From NCBI RefSeq assembly GCF_038449125.1, contig NZ_CP151800.1, positions 3,630,406 to 3,694,405 on the forward strand: a stretch of DNA of 64,000 bases, read 5' to 3'. This document shows, one piece after another, positions 18,214 through 26,230 of the stretch (position 1 is the first letter of the stretch; the number at the start of each line of letters is the position of its first letter). This stretch comes from Kosakonia sp. BYX6. GTDB taxonomy: Bacteria > Pseudomonadota > Gammaproteobacteria > Enterobacterales > Enterobacteriaceae. The notes below the pieces were generated by a model. The model ran no database searches and was not told the origin of the DNA. It was given only the letters and a program-made list of their open reading frames with translations. A program made the translations under genes and the position numbers.

Positions 18214-18246
18214 CCGGATGTAAGCCGCGCTTGCATCCGGTTTTTT
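18214..18246 (+). terminator. Strong terminator of the catabolic cluster
   Basis: Stem CCGGATGTAAGC / GCTTGCATCCGG with a 3-base loop and TTTTTT, 34 bases past the aldolase stop. Confidence 0.9.
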
Positions 18247-18249
18247 GCG

Positions 18250-19278
18250 TTAACGGCGGGGGGTGAAAGCTTTTGTCGATCCCCCCGGCATGAGCGTCGG
18301 GGTAAAAATACGGCTGTCGGTGGTGGCGTAAAACGCCTCCGGCGTGACCGGCGAATCGGCTTCCATCAGGCGGCGGATAATCGCCACGCAGGCATCGGCA
18401 ATCTCTTTTTCCGGCAAGGTGATGGTGGTGAGTTTCACTTCCAGCAAGCGCCCCCACTCCACATCGCCATAGGCCACCAGCGATAAATCGTCCGGGATGC
18501 GCATATTCAGCGCTTTCGCCGCCAGCAAAATACTCATCGCGTAGCGCGGGCTGCCGAGCACCAGCGCGCTCGGCGGGTTTGCCGATGCCATGATGCGTTG
18601 AAACGCTTCGCCGCCGAATTCCGCCTGCGGCGGGCCGACGTCAATAATATCGTTGAGGGCGAGTTGCTCATCGTGGCTGAAACTTTGCAGAAAACCGCGT
18701 AACCGCTCCGCACCGGTGCTGAGCACTTGCGACGATCCGATATAACCAATGCGCTGATGGCCGAGATCGCGCAGATGCTGCACCGCCAGCGCGATGCCGT
18801 AGCGATCATCAATGGCAATCACCGGCGCTTGTAAACTCTCATGGCGGCGCAACAGTTGCACGGCGTTTGAACGGGCAATCATCTCCTGCGTTTCCGCCAG
18901 CGGCGCGGCGGTGGGCGCGAAAATAATGCCGTCGACCCGCGCCGTCAGTAAACGACGCAGCACAGTATATTCCATGTCCGGTTTATCACCGGTGATCGCC
19001 AGCATCAACTGCCAGCCATGCTCCGCCGCCTGGTGCGCAATCGCATTGGTGAGGGTAATAAAGAAATCGTTTTGAATATCAGGAATCACCAGACCGAAAG
19101 CGCCGGTGCTGGCGTTACGCAGCGCTCTGGCCGCACTATTGGGAATGTAGCCGTACTCCCTGGCCGCTTGTAACACGCTATTTTTTGTCGCCTGGCTGAT
19201 GGCGGGATGATCGTTTAACGCACGGGATACCGTGGTATGTGATAAGCCCAAAATCGCAGCTAATTTTTTGATTGTCAC
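18250..19278 (-). CDS. LacI-family transcriptional regulator
   Basis: 342-aa repressor-type protein: N-terminal LacI helix-turn-helix and hinge (TIKKLAAILGLSHTTVSRAL, hinge helix near PNSAARAL) and a periplasmic-binding-protein-like effector domain (FGLVIPDIQNDFF, DGIIFAPTAA, IPDDLSLVAYGD). The start is a GTG behind GGGAGG. It converges on the aldolase and is divergent from the flavoprotein gene, so it may control either. The PurR-like palindrome at 11660-11675 is its best candidate operator. The effector is probably the cluster's substrate. Confidence 0.92.
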   Translation of the reverse strand: MTIKKLAAILGLSHTTVSRALNDHPAISQATKNSVLQAAREYGYIPNSAARALRNASTGAFGLVIPDIQNDFFITLTNAIAHQAAEHGWQLMLAITGDKPDMEYTVLRRLLTARVDGIIFAPTAAPLAETQEMIARSNAVQLLRRHESLQAPVIAIDDRYGIALAVQHLRDLGHQRIGYIGSSQVLSTGAERLRGFLQSFSHDEQLALNDIIDVGPPQAEFGGEAFQRIMASANPPSALVLGSPRYAMSILLAAKALNMRIPDDLSLVAYGDVEWGRLLEVKLTTITLPEKEIADACVAIIRRLMEADSPVTPEAFYATTDSRIFTPTLMPGGSTKAFTPRR

Positions 19279-19447
19279 CGCGTCGCCTCCCTATCGTCCT
19301 TTTGCGCTAAGAATATCAGCCTGCGCCGTGAATCTCGCCCTATTTTGCATATCCGCGAAATAACATGAAAAGAAGCGACAAACTTCACACTTTTCTGTGA
19401 TCGACTACGCTTGGTGGAGAGAAGAAAAACGAAGCGAGGAGCCGCTA

Positions 19448-20830
19448 ATGACTGAGACGCATGCACTATTTCCGCGCCGCCATCCGCAACAGAACGCACA
19501 CTCTCCGACGATCCTGAATTGGGCCAGGAACGCCGAACTGGCACCGGCCAACGCCGTGGTGAAGCCAAAAAATGAAGCGCAATTGCAAGAGGTGATTGCC
19601 ACAGCGACCGGCAGCGTGCGGATGATGGGCAGCAGTATGTCGCCCGGCAGAATGCTGGCGCTGAGCCAACCTGGCGATGTGCTTGTTGACCTCTCCCGCC
19701 TGCGCGGTGTGCTGGCGGTGGACGATGAGAGCGTGACCTTTGCCGCCGGGACGTCGCTGCATGAAGTCTTCACCACGCTCACAACCTTAAACCGCATGTT
19801 GTACGCCTCGCCAGGGGTGATCGATTCGCAAACGCTGGCGGGCGCGATTTCAACCGGCACGCACGGCCAGGGGATGAAACAGAGTTCGCTTGCCGATGAA
19901 GCGCTGAACATTCGGCTAGTGGATGCCGCCGGGCACATTCACGATATTGATCGCAACCACCCCAGTTTTGGCGCAGTGCAATTGGGCTTAGGCACGCTTG
20001 GCGCCATCAGCGCGGTGACATTACGCACCTGCCCGGCGACGCTGTTTACCTGTTTTAAAAGCGCCAGCAGCGCCGATACCCTGGCTGACGATCTGCGCAA
20101 CTGGAACCAGCAATGGACATTCAGCAAGGCTTGGTGGTTCCCGGATGAGGACAAAGTCCACGCGTGGAATGCGCGCGAGGCCAACGCCGAAGAGCAAACG
20201 CTGTGGCGGGATAATCGCGGCGAGCTTGTGGCGCTGGAAGAGACTGACGAGCAGATGAACGCCACCGTCGACAAAACGCTGGAGCAGATGCGCGATGACA
20301 CGAAAATCGTCGATGAAAACGGGAAACCTTTTCGCACGGTCACGCGGTTCAAAGACTTCTCCGACGTGATTGGCGATGTCTACCAGGTCTTTTGTCGGGG
20401 CATCGCCACGCCGCAAATCAACATAGAAATTGGCATTCCGATGGCGCGCGTGCCGGCGGTGATTGAGCGTATGAAAGCCTGGCACAACGATTCGCAGCCG
20501 CATATGCACTACCCGATCATTTTGCGCTGCACCGGCGCGTCCAGCGCCTGGTTAAGCCCGGCGTATCAACAGCCAACCTGCTTTTTTGGTTTTGTGGTTT
20601 ATTACGCTGAAGATGGTTCGCTTTCCGAAGAGGGGCTGGAATTTTTGCGGGCAGCGGAACAGTTGCTGGCGGAAGAAGGCGGCAGGCCGCACTGGGGGAA
20701 ATATTTTGATCCGACGCTGTACGACTGGCCAACGCTCTACCCGCAGTGGTCAGAATTTCAGGCCATCCGCCGCCGTTTCGATCCACACGGCAAATTCCTC
20801 AATACATTTATGACGGAGGTGCTGTCATGA
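19448..20830 (+). CDS. FAD-binding lactone-oxidase-like protein
   Basis: 460-aa flavoprotein with an N-terminal PCMH-type FAD domain (about 20-190; VLVDLSRLRGVLAVDD, GAISTGTHGQGM) and a C-terminal D-arabinono-lactone oxidase domain (RPHWGKYF near 415). In eukaryotes and some actinobacteria this family oxidises sugar lactones to ascorbate-type products or alditols. The usual GHSxS flavin-linkage histidine is replaced (GSSMSPG), so FAD is probably not linked there. GAGGAG places the start at 19448. Its stop overlaps the glycosyltransferase start (ATGA), making a tight two-gene unit; substrate unknown. Confidence 0.82.
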   Translation: MTETHALFPRRHPQQNAHSPTILNWARNAELAPANAVVKPKNEAQLQEVIATATGSVRMMGSSMSPGRMLALSQPGDVLVDLSRLRGVLAVDDESVTFAAGTSLHEVFTTLTTLNRMLYASPGVIDSQTLAGAISTGTHGQGMKQSSLADEALNIRLVDAAGHIHDIDRNHPSFGAVQLGLGTLGAISAVTLRTCPATLFTCFKSASSADTLADDLRNWNQQWTFSKAWWFPDEDKVHAWNAREANAEEQTLWRDNRGELVALEETDEQMNATVDKTLEQMRDDTKIVDENGKPFRTVTRFKDFSDVIGDVYQVFCRGIATPQINIEIGIPMARVPAVIERMKAWHNDSQPHMHYPIILRCTGASSAWLSPAYQQPTCFFGFVVYYAEDGSLSEEGLEFLRAAEQLLAEEGGRPHWGKYFDPTLYDWPTLYPQWSEFQAIRRRFDPHGKFLNTFMTEVLS

Positions 20831-21663
20831 GCGCCGCCTTCGCCTGGGTTACTTTATTGACGCAGCCGGATTACCTGCCGGGCGTGGAAGTGTTGCAGCG
20901 CTCATTGCGCGCCAGCGGTTCGCCGTGGCCGCTGGTGGTAATGGTCACGGAAAATATTGATGCGATAACGCGCCAACATTTGTGGGCGCAGGAGTGTGAA
21001 GTGTACGACGTGCCGGTGATCGGCCCCGATCCGGCTCTGGCTGACCGCTACGCCAATGCGCGTTTCGCCGACGTGTGGAGCAAACTGGCGGTGTGGACGT
21101 TAACGGAATATCAGCGTGTGGCCTTTCTCGATGCCGATATGCTGGTGGTGCAAAATATGGACGAAGTGTTTGAGTTGCCGCTCGCTGAAGGCACCATCGC
21201 CGCATGCCATGCCTGTCGCTGCAATCCCAACCAGATTGCGAGTTACCCGGCAAACTGGCGCCCGGAAAACTGTTACTACTCCTGGTGCGAAGATCCGCAA
21301 ATGAACGCCAATCCGCCCGCGTCGGTGGATAACTACCTAAACGGCGGTTTCCTGGTGCTGACGCCGGATAACGCGGTGTATCAGCAGATGGTGGCGCGCC
21401 TGGCGGCAAAAGAGGACATTTCATCGTGGGTGTTTGCCGAGCAGGATTTTCTCAACGAGGTGTTCCGTGATCGCTGGCTTCCGCTGCATTACGGGTACAA
21501 CGCGCTGAAAACCCTGCCACGTCAGCACCCGAAAATGTGGGATTTTTCGTTGGTGAAGAATATCCACTACATCATCGACAAACCGTGGGACAAATACCCG
21601 CAGCCTGGCGATATAAACTATGAACTGCATCGCCTGTGGTGGGAGTGCGTGCAAGAGGACTGA
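20827..21663 (+). CDS. GT8-family glycosyltransferase
   Basis: 278-aa cytosolic glycosyltransferase of family 8 (glycogenin, galactinol synthase and LPS galactosyl/glucosyltransferase fold). Recognised from RFADVWSKLAVWTLTEYQRV, the metal/nucleotide-sugar DxD in AFLDADMLVVQNMDEVF (about residue 101), the acceptor-site DNYLNGGFLVL and FAEQDFLNEVF, and a C-terminal HYIIDKPWDK. GGAGG precedes the ATG, which overlaps the flavoprotein stop. The closest look is to the eukaryotic-type glycogenin/galactinol-synthase branch rather than WaaIJ-type LPS enzymes. Product unknown. Confidence 0.85.
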   Translation: MSAAFAWVTLLTQPDYLPGVEVLQRSLRASGSPWPLVVMVTENIDAITRQHLWAQECEVYDVPVIGPDPALADRYANARFADVWSKLAVWTLTEYQRVAFLDADMLVVQNMDEVFELPLAEGTIAACHACRCNPNQIASYPANWRPENCYYSWCEDPQMNANPPASVDNYLNGGFLVLTPDNAVYQQMVARLAAKEDISSWVFAEQDFLNEVFRDRWLPLHYGYNALKTLPRQHPKMWDFSLVKNIHYIIDKPWDKYPQPGDINYELHRLWWECVQED

Positions 21664-21683
21664 CGGTGGCAAACCTGTAGACC

Positions 21684-21768
21684 GGATAAACGTTTAGCGC
21701 CATCCGGTGATCGCACGGTGATGCCGGATGGCGGCGTTGCCTTATCCGCCCTACGGGGAGAGAAACAC
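21684..21768. repeat. REP copy 1 of an 85-bp direct repeat
   Basis: An 85-bp segment (GGATAAACGTTTAGCGCCAT ... GAGAGAAACAC) that recurs at 22464-22547 with one substitution and one indel. It contains facing REP arms. The duplicated block includes the last codons of hmuV in copy 2, so copy 1 is a displaced duplicate. Confidence 0.9.
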
Positions 21769-21771
21769 GAT

Positions 21772-22254
21772 TTACCGATTGCTTCGGTTTGTAGCGCCTG
21801 CTGCGGGTGGCATCATGGTGAGTTCTTCCAGCCGGCGATAGTCGAGATTAATAATGCACTGCATAAAGCCTGCATTGTAGCTATCCGTCGCATTGCCAGA
21901 TGGCGCGGCAACAGCGTGGCAAAGACTATCGCGAGAACGTTCCCAGTGCGTTTGGGATTCAAGAAAGGCGTTGGCATACACCGTTTTAATGCTCTCGCCG
22001 CCCTGCTCCATCGAAAAAGGTTCATTGTAAGCAGCGTGATGATGAATAAGGTCTAATTTTCCCTTAACCGCTTGTTTAAGCTTTTTATTCATCTCATCCG
22101 CCGCCTGTTCAATGCACTCTGCCGGAGAAATCTCTGCATAACGTGGTGTGGCGTAGCATTTGCGCACCTCTTCTCCCTGCGTAATCTGTGTTTGTGCATA
22201 CACAGGCCAGGGCGCACTCATTACGGCTAAGATCACCAGTACGTTAAGCTTCAT
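21772..22254 (-). CDS. LprI-like (DUF1311) secreted protein with a rebuilt 3' end
   Basis: 160 aa: signal peptide (1-20, PVYA-QT), then the cysteine-containing LprI N-terminal-type fold (CYATPRYAEISPAECIEQAA, paired cysteines near 33, 47, 112 and 132, and CIINLDYRRLEEL). Family members are periplasmic or lipoprotein lysozyme inhibitors; here no lipobox is seen, so it should be periplasmic. The last 12 codons (PPAAGATNRSNR) align at DNA level, out of frame, with the 3' part of hmuV at 22602-22640, showing that the gene end was stitched onto a duplicated hmuV tail. Flanked by the two REP copies. Function inferred from the family only. Confidence 0.75.
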   Translation of the reverse strand: MKLNVLVILAVMSAPWPVYAQTQITQGEEVRKCYATPRYAEISPAECIEQAADEMNKKLKQAVKGKLDLIHHHAAYNEPFSMEQGGESIKTVYANAFLESQTHWERSRDSLCHAVAAPSGNATDSYNAGFMQCIINLDYRRLEELTMMPPAAGATNRSNR

Positions 22255-22331
22255 TGAGATACCTTATTCGTTGACGCGAAGGTTCATAGAGTATGCAAGT
22301 TGGATCATTTCTCAAATACTCAATCACTTTA

Positions 22332-22346
22332 GAATAATCATTATTC
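22332..22346. promoter_or_regulatory. Fur-box-like palindrome upstream of the LprI-like gene
   Basis: GAATAATCATTATTC is a perfect 7-1-7 palindrome sharing 10 of 14 arm positions with the Fur consensus TGATAAT-N-ATTATCA, about 80 bases upstream of the LprI-like start. Tentative. The rest of 22255-22460 shows no gene. Confidence 0.35.
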
Positions 22347-22463
22347 ATTGCTGCTTTGGAAAGCGCCTGCGCAGTTGTTTAGCGTCAGGTTTGCGAGGAA
22401 ATTCATAGAAATAAAAATGAATAATCTGAAACCAATATTTCCTCGATCGCCGTTCAGTTGGCT

Positions 22464-22547
22464 GGATAAACGTTTAGCGCCATCCGGCGATCGCACGGTG
22501 ATGCCGGATGGCGGCGTTGCCTTATCCGCCTACGGGGAGAGAAACAC
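22464..22547. repeat. REP copy 2 of the direct repeat, overlapping the hmuV 3' end
   Basis: Second copy of the 85-bp block. The hmuV stop (22530-22532) lies inside it, so this is the original location. The two copies bracket the LprI-like gene. Confidence 0.9.
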
Positions 22548-23309
22548 ATGCGGGGTTTTGCTACCGGGGTGCGCGGCGACACAGACTTCGGCACCGTACC
22601 ATTTGGCAATGGCTTCGGCTTGTAGCACCTGTTGCGGCGCGCCCTGCGCGACCAGTTTGCCTTTGTGCAACAGCAAAATCCGATCGGCCCACAGCGCGGC
22701 CAGGTTCAGATCGTGCAGCACCACGCACACATGCAACGCCCTTCCTGCGGTCAGCGTCTTTAACAAGCGCAGCAAATGCTGCTGATGGTAGAGATCCAGC
22801 GCCGAGGTGGGTTCGTCAAGAAACAGCCAGCCTTCGGGCGCACCGTTATGCCACAATTGCGCGAGGCTACGCGCCAGTTGCGCCCGCTGCTGTTCACCGC
22901 CGGATAACGTGGAATAGCGCCGACCAAACAGCGTTTCGCAGCCCGTCAGCATCATAATTTCATGAACAATGTCGCACATGCGTTTTGGCCCCCAGGGCGC
23001 ACGCCCCATCGCAACAATCTCCTCGACGGGCCAGTCAAAACGCAGCAGGGTTTGCTGCAACATCATCGCCCGGCTGCGAGAAAGCGCTGTTGATGTCCAT
23101 TGGCTAAGCGGCTTCCCGGCCAAATAACACTGGCCCTGCGACGGTACGAGAAAGCCGGTTAACAGCCGCAGCAGCGTCGATTTTCCTGCGCCGTTGGGGC
23201 CAATCAACGCCACCATTTCGCCGTAATTTAACGTTAACGACACATCATCAATTAATTGCCGTTGCCCGAGCGTCAGACGTAAATGTTCAGCGGTTAATAC
23301 GTTATCCAT
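22530..23309 (-). CDS. hmuV: Haem ABC transporter ATP-binding protein
   Basis: 259-aa ATPase driving haem import through HmuU. Walker A GPNGAGKST (about 37-45), signature LSGGEQQRAQLAR (about 138), Walker B WLFLDEPTSALD and the switch His in VVLHDLNLA are intact. GGAGGG precedes the ATG at 23309, which overlaps hmuU by 8 bases. Last gene of hmuRSTUV. The C-terminal codons lie within a REP duplication. Confidence 0.96.
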   Translation of the reverse strand: MDNVLTAEHLRLTLGQRQLIDDVSLTLNYGEMVALIGPNGAGKSTLLRLLTGFLVPSQGQCYLAGKPLSQWTSTALSRSRAMMLQQTLLRFDWPVEEIVAMGRAPWGPKRMCDIVHEIMMLTGCETLFGRRYSTLSGGEQQRAQLARSLAQLWHNGAPEGWLFLDEPTSALDLYHQQHLLRLLKTLTAGRALHVCVVLHDLNLAALWADRILLLHKGKLVAQGAPQQVLQAEAIAKWYGAEVCVAAHPGSKTPHVFLSP

Positions 23310-24297
23310 ACGTAGCCCTCCTTTGGCGGAAAATCAGCCACAAAAACCACGGCGCGCCCAGCATGCTGGTCAGCAAACCGACCGGCATCTCGGCAGGTGC
23401 GGCCACCGTACGCGCCACGGTATCGGCAACCAGCAACAGTATCGCGCCCGCCAGCAAAGACCCCGGTACAACGCCGCGATGATCCGGCCCTAACCCCATG
23501 CGCATCAGGTGCGGCACTACCAGGCCAATAAAACCGATAATGCCGCTGATGGCGACCGACGCCGCCACCAGCAGCGCACTGCACAGCAGTAACAACCGCT
23601 GGAGCAGCGCCACATTGACGCCGAGGTAGTGCGCTTCTTCATCGCCGAGTTGCAACAGATTGAGTTGTTTTGCCACCCGCCAGACAACCAGCGATGCCGG
23701 TATGATCAGCGTGGCGGCGACCGTTAATGTTGACCACTCAACCTGCCCGAGGCTGCCCATTCCCCATTGGGAAAGCTGTCGCAGTTGGGCATCATTGCTG
23801 ACCCACGACAGCACGCCGACGCCCGCGCCGCATACTGCGTTAATGGCGATGCCCACCAGCAACAGCCGTGACAATGCGCTGTCCCCCGCTTTGCTGAGCA
23901 GGAAAATCACCACCATCACCGCCAGGCTGCCGATAAACGCCGCCAGCATCGGTGCATAGAGCGCCACCAGCGTTGGAACCGACAGTGGCAGCACCAGCCA
24001 GCAGGCAACAGCGAGCGATGCGCCGCTGCTGATCCCAAGCAGGCCCGGATCGGCGAGCGGGTTACGAAACAGCCCCTGCATCACGCAGCCGGAAAGCGCC
24101 AGCGCCGCGCCGACCAACAGTGCCAGCAGCACGCGCGGCAAGCGAATGGTCAGCCAAATCTGGCGCAGCGCCTCATCGCCGGAATGCCACAGGCTGGCGA
24201 GCGGCAGCGGCATCGCGCCCTGCGTCGTCGCCAGGCCTGTCAGCATCACCAGCAGCAGAAGCAATCCCCAAAGCTTGCAGGAGACGGCGCGGTTCAT
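23302..24297 (-). CDS. hmuU: Haem ABC transporter permease
   Basis: 331-aa FecCD/BtuC-type inner-membrane permease with about nine to ten hydrophobic segments. Family sequences LRLPRVLLALLVGAALALSG-type (here TIRLPRVLLALLVGAAL), NPLADPGLLGISSGASLAV and ISGIIGFIGLVVPHLMR, the ATPase-contact loop, are present. Starts at an ATG overlapping the hmuT stop by one base, so it is translationally coupled. Confidence 0.96.
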   Translation of the reverse strand: MNRAVSCKLWGLLLLLVMLTGLATTQGAMPLPLASLWHSGDEALRQIWLTIRLPRVLLALLVGAALALSGCVMQGLFRNPLADPGLLGISSGASLAVACWLVLPLSVPTLVALYAPMLAAFIGSLAVMVVIFLLSKAGDSALSRLLLVGIAINAVCGAGVGVLSWVSNDAQLRQLSQWGMGSLGQVEWSTLTVAATLIIPASLVVWRVAKQLNLLQLGDEEAHYLGVNVALLQRLLLLCSALLVAASVAISGIIGFIGLVVPHLMRMGLGPDHRGVVPGSLLAGAILLLVADTVARTVAAPAEMPVGLLTSMLGAPWFLWLIFRQRRATYG

Positions 24298-25112
24298 CAG
24301 GGCAATTGCTCCGCTTTGTTGCGCAGTTCCAGCAACGCCTTTGGCGTGCGCAACCCAAAGCCCAACAGCGCCATATCATCGACCTGCAACACTTGCTTGT
24401 TGCGTCCAGCCGGTGTTTGCGCAAGGCCTGGCAGCTTCCACAGATTCTCTTCACCGCCCATGTTTTTGACGCCTTCGGCAGAAATCACGACAAGATCCGG
24501 TTGACTGGCGATCACCCCTTCCTGCGACATTCCGCGATAGTGGGTAAAGCCCTGCATGGCGTTGCGTAATCCCGCCTCGTGGATGGCGCTGTCGGCGGCC
24601 GTATCTTGTCCGGCGACCAGCGTGCCCATGCCGCCGTGGCTGAGAATAAACAGCACCCGTTTGTTCAACGGTTTCCCCGGCAACGCAGCGATATCGGCCG
24701 CCAGCGTTTTACGTACGGCCGCGCTTTCGGCGGTTTTGCCAAGCGCATGGGCGATGGCCTGCACTTTTTTATCGATGTCGGCGAGCCGAAAACCGCCCGG
24801 AATCGGCACCACATTGACGTGGTTATCCTGCACTTTTTGTAACACCAGCGATGGCTGCGCCTGGCTGCTTGCCAGCACCACCGTTGGGCGCAGGGAGAGA
24901 ATGCCTTCGGCGTTTAACTGCCGGACATAGCCGACATCCGGCAGCGTTTGCGCACCCGCAGGCCAGGTGCTGGTGCTGTCGCGCCCCACCAGTTGCGCCT
25001 GAGCGCCCAGCCCATAAACGATTTCGGTGACATCCCCGCCGAGCGCGACAATTTTGGGCGCGGCGCTCGCCATCAGTGGCAACGCGGTAAGTAACATCAG
25101 CAGTTTTTTCAT
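24297..25112 (-). CDS. hmuT: Periplasmic haem-binding protein
   Basis: 271-aa class III solute-binding protein that hands haem from the receptor to HmuUV. Signal peptide 1-17 (LMASA-AP), then the BtuF-type fold: KIVALGGDVTEIVYGLGAQ, LVGRDSTSTWP, QPDLVVISAEGVKNMGG. The axial-ligand tyrosine region reads DVGYVRQLNAEG. The start overlaps the hmuS stop by four bases. Confidence 0.94.
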   Translation of the reverse strand: MKKLLMLLTALPLMASAAPKIVALGGDVTEIVYGLGAQAQLVGRDSTSTWPAGAQTLPDVGYVRQLNAEGILSLRPTVVLASSQAQPSLVLQKVQDNHVNVVPIPGGFRLADIDKKVQAIAHALGKTAESAAVRKTLAADIAALPGKPLNKRVLFILSHGGMGTLVAGQDTAADSAIHEAGLRNAMQGFTHYRGMSQEGVIASQPDLVVISAEGVKNMGGEENLWKLPGLAQTPAGRNKQVLQVDDMALLGFGLRTPKALLELRNKAEQLP

Positions 25113-26161
25113 GCGATTCTTCCTTCGCTTGCCAGCGTGTCCATTTGCCTTCGCCAGCGAGTTTGTTCCGGCTGGCCTTCGCTGCGCTGGCCGTACAGTT
25201 GGGCGATTTGCGTGCCGTCTTGCGCGAACAATTCAAGGCTGGTGACGTGGCCGTCGGCGGTCGGTTTGCGCGTTACCCAGCTTTCATGGATCTCTTTATC
25301 ACGCAGATGCAGGGTGAATTTTTCATTGAAGATGTTGAGCCAGCTCTCCATAGGCACCAGCTTTTCCAGCATGCCGGTAAAAATCTGCACGCAACCGCGA
25401 TTGCTGACGAAGATCATGATTTCATTGCCTTCTTTCGTCACGGTGTGCAGCAGGTTGCGCAGCGCATCGTTACCCACCTGGCAAGCGAGATCGTCGCCCA
25501 CCAGTCGAAACGCCTGCTGGCGCGAGACGTTATGCTTTTTCAACAGGCCGAAGAATTGATGCACATCGGTCATTGCCCGCCATGCATTTTCCAGCGCGGT
25601 CGCATCCGGTTTTTCCGCGTACTGTTTCTCTTCCACGGCGGCGGCATTGATGGGTAAATCGCGTTGGGCGGTGAAACGCGCGACCACCTCCTCCCAGCAT
25701 TCGCTATCCGTCTGCGTGATGGCGTAGACCTTCAGCAGCGCCTCGCCATGGTGATCAAAAAATTGAATGCTGCGGCGATCGCCATTCGGGGTCTGTTCGC
25801 GCAGGTGAAACACGCTGGCCCACTGGTTCATAAAAAGGCGCAGATCGAGCGCGCGCGGGTTGAGCACCAGCCCGGTATGCTCGCTGAGATGCAAATTAGT
25901 GAAACTGCCGGTCTGCTCATGCACGGCAAATTCATTGCGGCAGATGCAGCGGGTTTCACCAACCAGTTCCAGCGCGGAAAGGATTTCGCGCATGACCCCT
26001 TCCAGGCGCACGGCATCGTGCCCGATGCGGGATTGGGTTAGCTCCGCCTCGCTGATTGCCATGTTGCGGGCAATATCGCGGGCGTATTTAGCAGGATCCC
26101 TTGCTTTAATTGTCTGATACTGCTGCCAGATAGCGGCAAAATCTTGGGAAGATTTAGACAT
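25109..26161 (-). CDS. hmuS: Haem-utilisation/trafficking protein HmuS
   Basis: 350-aa cytoplasmic protein of the HemS/ChuS/HmuS family, a duplicated two-lobe fold that binds haem and degrades or traffics it after import. Recognised from MSKSSQDFAAIWQQYQ, the haem-ligand regions (NLHLSEHTGLVLNPRALDLR and the related second-half NFTLHLRDKEIHESW), and FFDHHGEALLKVY. ATG at 26161 follows GAGGATG; the longer in-frame start at 26203 lies in the intergenic hairpin. Second gene of the haem operon. Confidence 0.95.
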   Translation of the reverse strand: MSKSSQDFAAIWQQYQTIKARDPAKYARDIARNMAISEAELTQSRIGHDAVRLEGVMREILSALELVGETRCICRNEFAVHEQTGSFTNLHLSEHTGLVLNPRALDLRLFMNQWASVFHLREQTPNGDRRSIQFFDHHGEALLKVYAITQTDSECWEEVVARFTAQRDLPINAAAVEEKQYAEKPDATALENAWRAMTDVHQFFGLLKKHNVSRQQAFRLVGDDLACQVGNDALRNLLHTVTKEGNEIMIFVSNRGCVQIFTGMLEKLVPMESWLNIFNEKFTLHLRDKEIHESWVTRKPTADGHVTSLELFAQDGTQIAQLYGQRSEGQPEQTRWRRQMDTLASEGRIA

Positions 26162-26188
26162 ATTCACATCCTCTATGAAGTTAACTAT

Positions 26189-26208
26189 CCCCGGTGGTGT
26201 CACCGGGG
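26189..26208. promoter_or_regulatory. Intercistronic hairpin between hmuR and hmuS
   Basis: Perfect 8-bp GC stem CCCCGGTG / CACCGGGG with a four-base loop in the 69-bp gap. No T-run, so more likely an mRNA-processing or stability element that sets receptor-to-transporter stoichiometry than a terminator. Confidence 0.55.
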
Positions 26209-26230
26209 GGTTAAGTAATGAGTATCGCCG

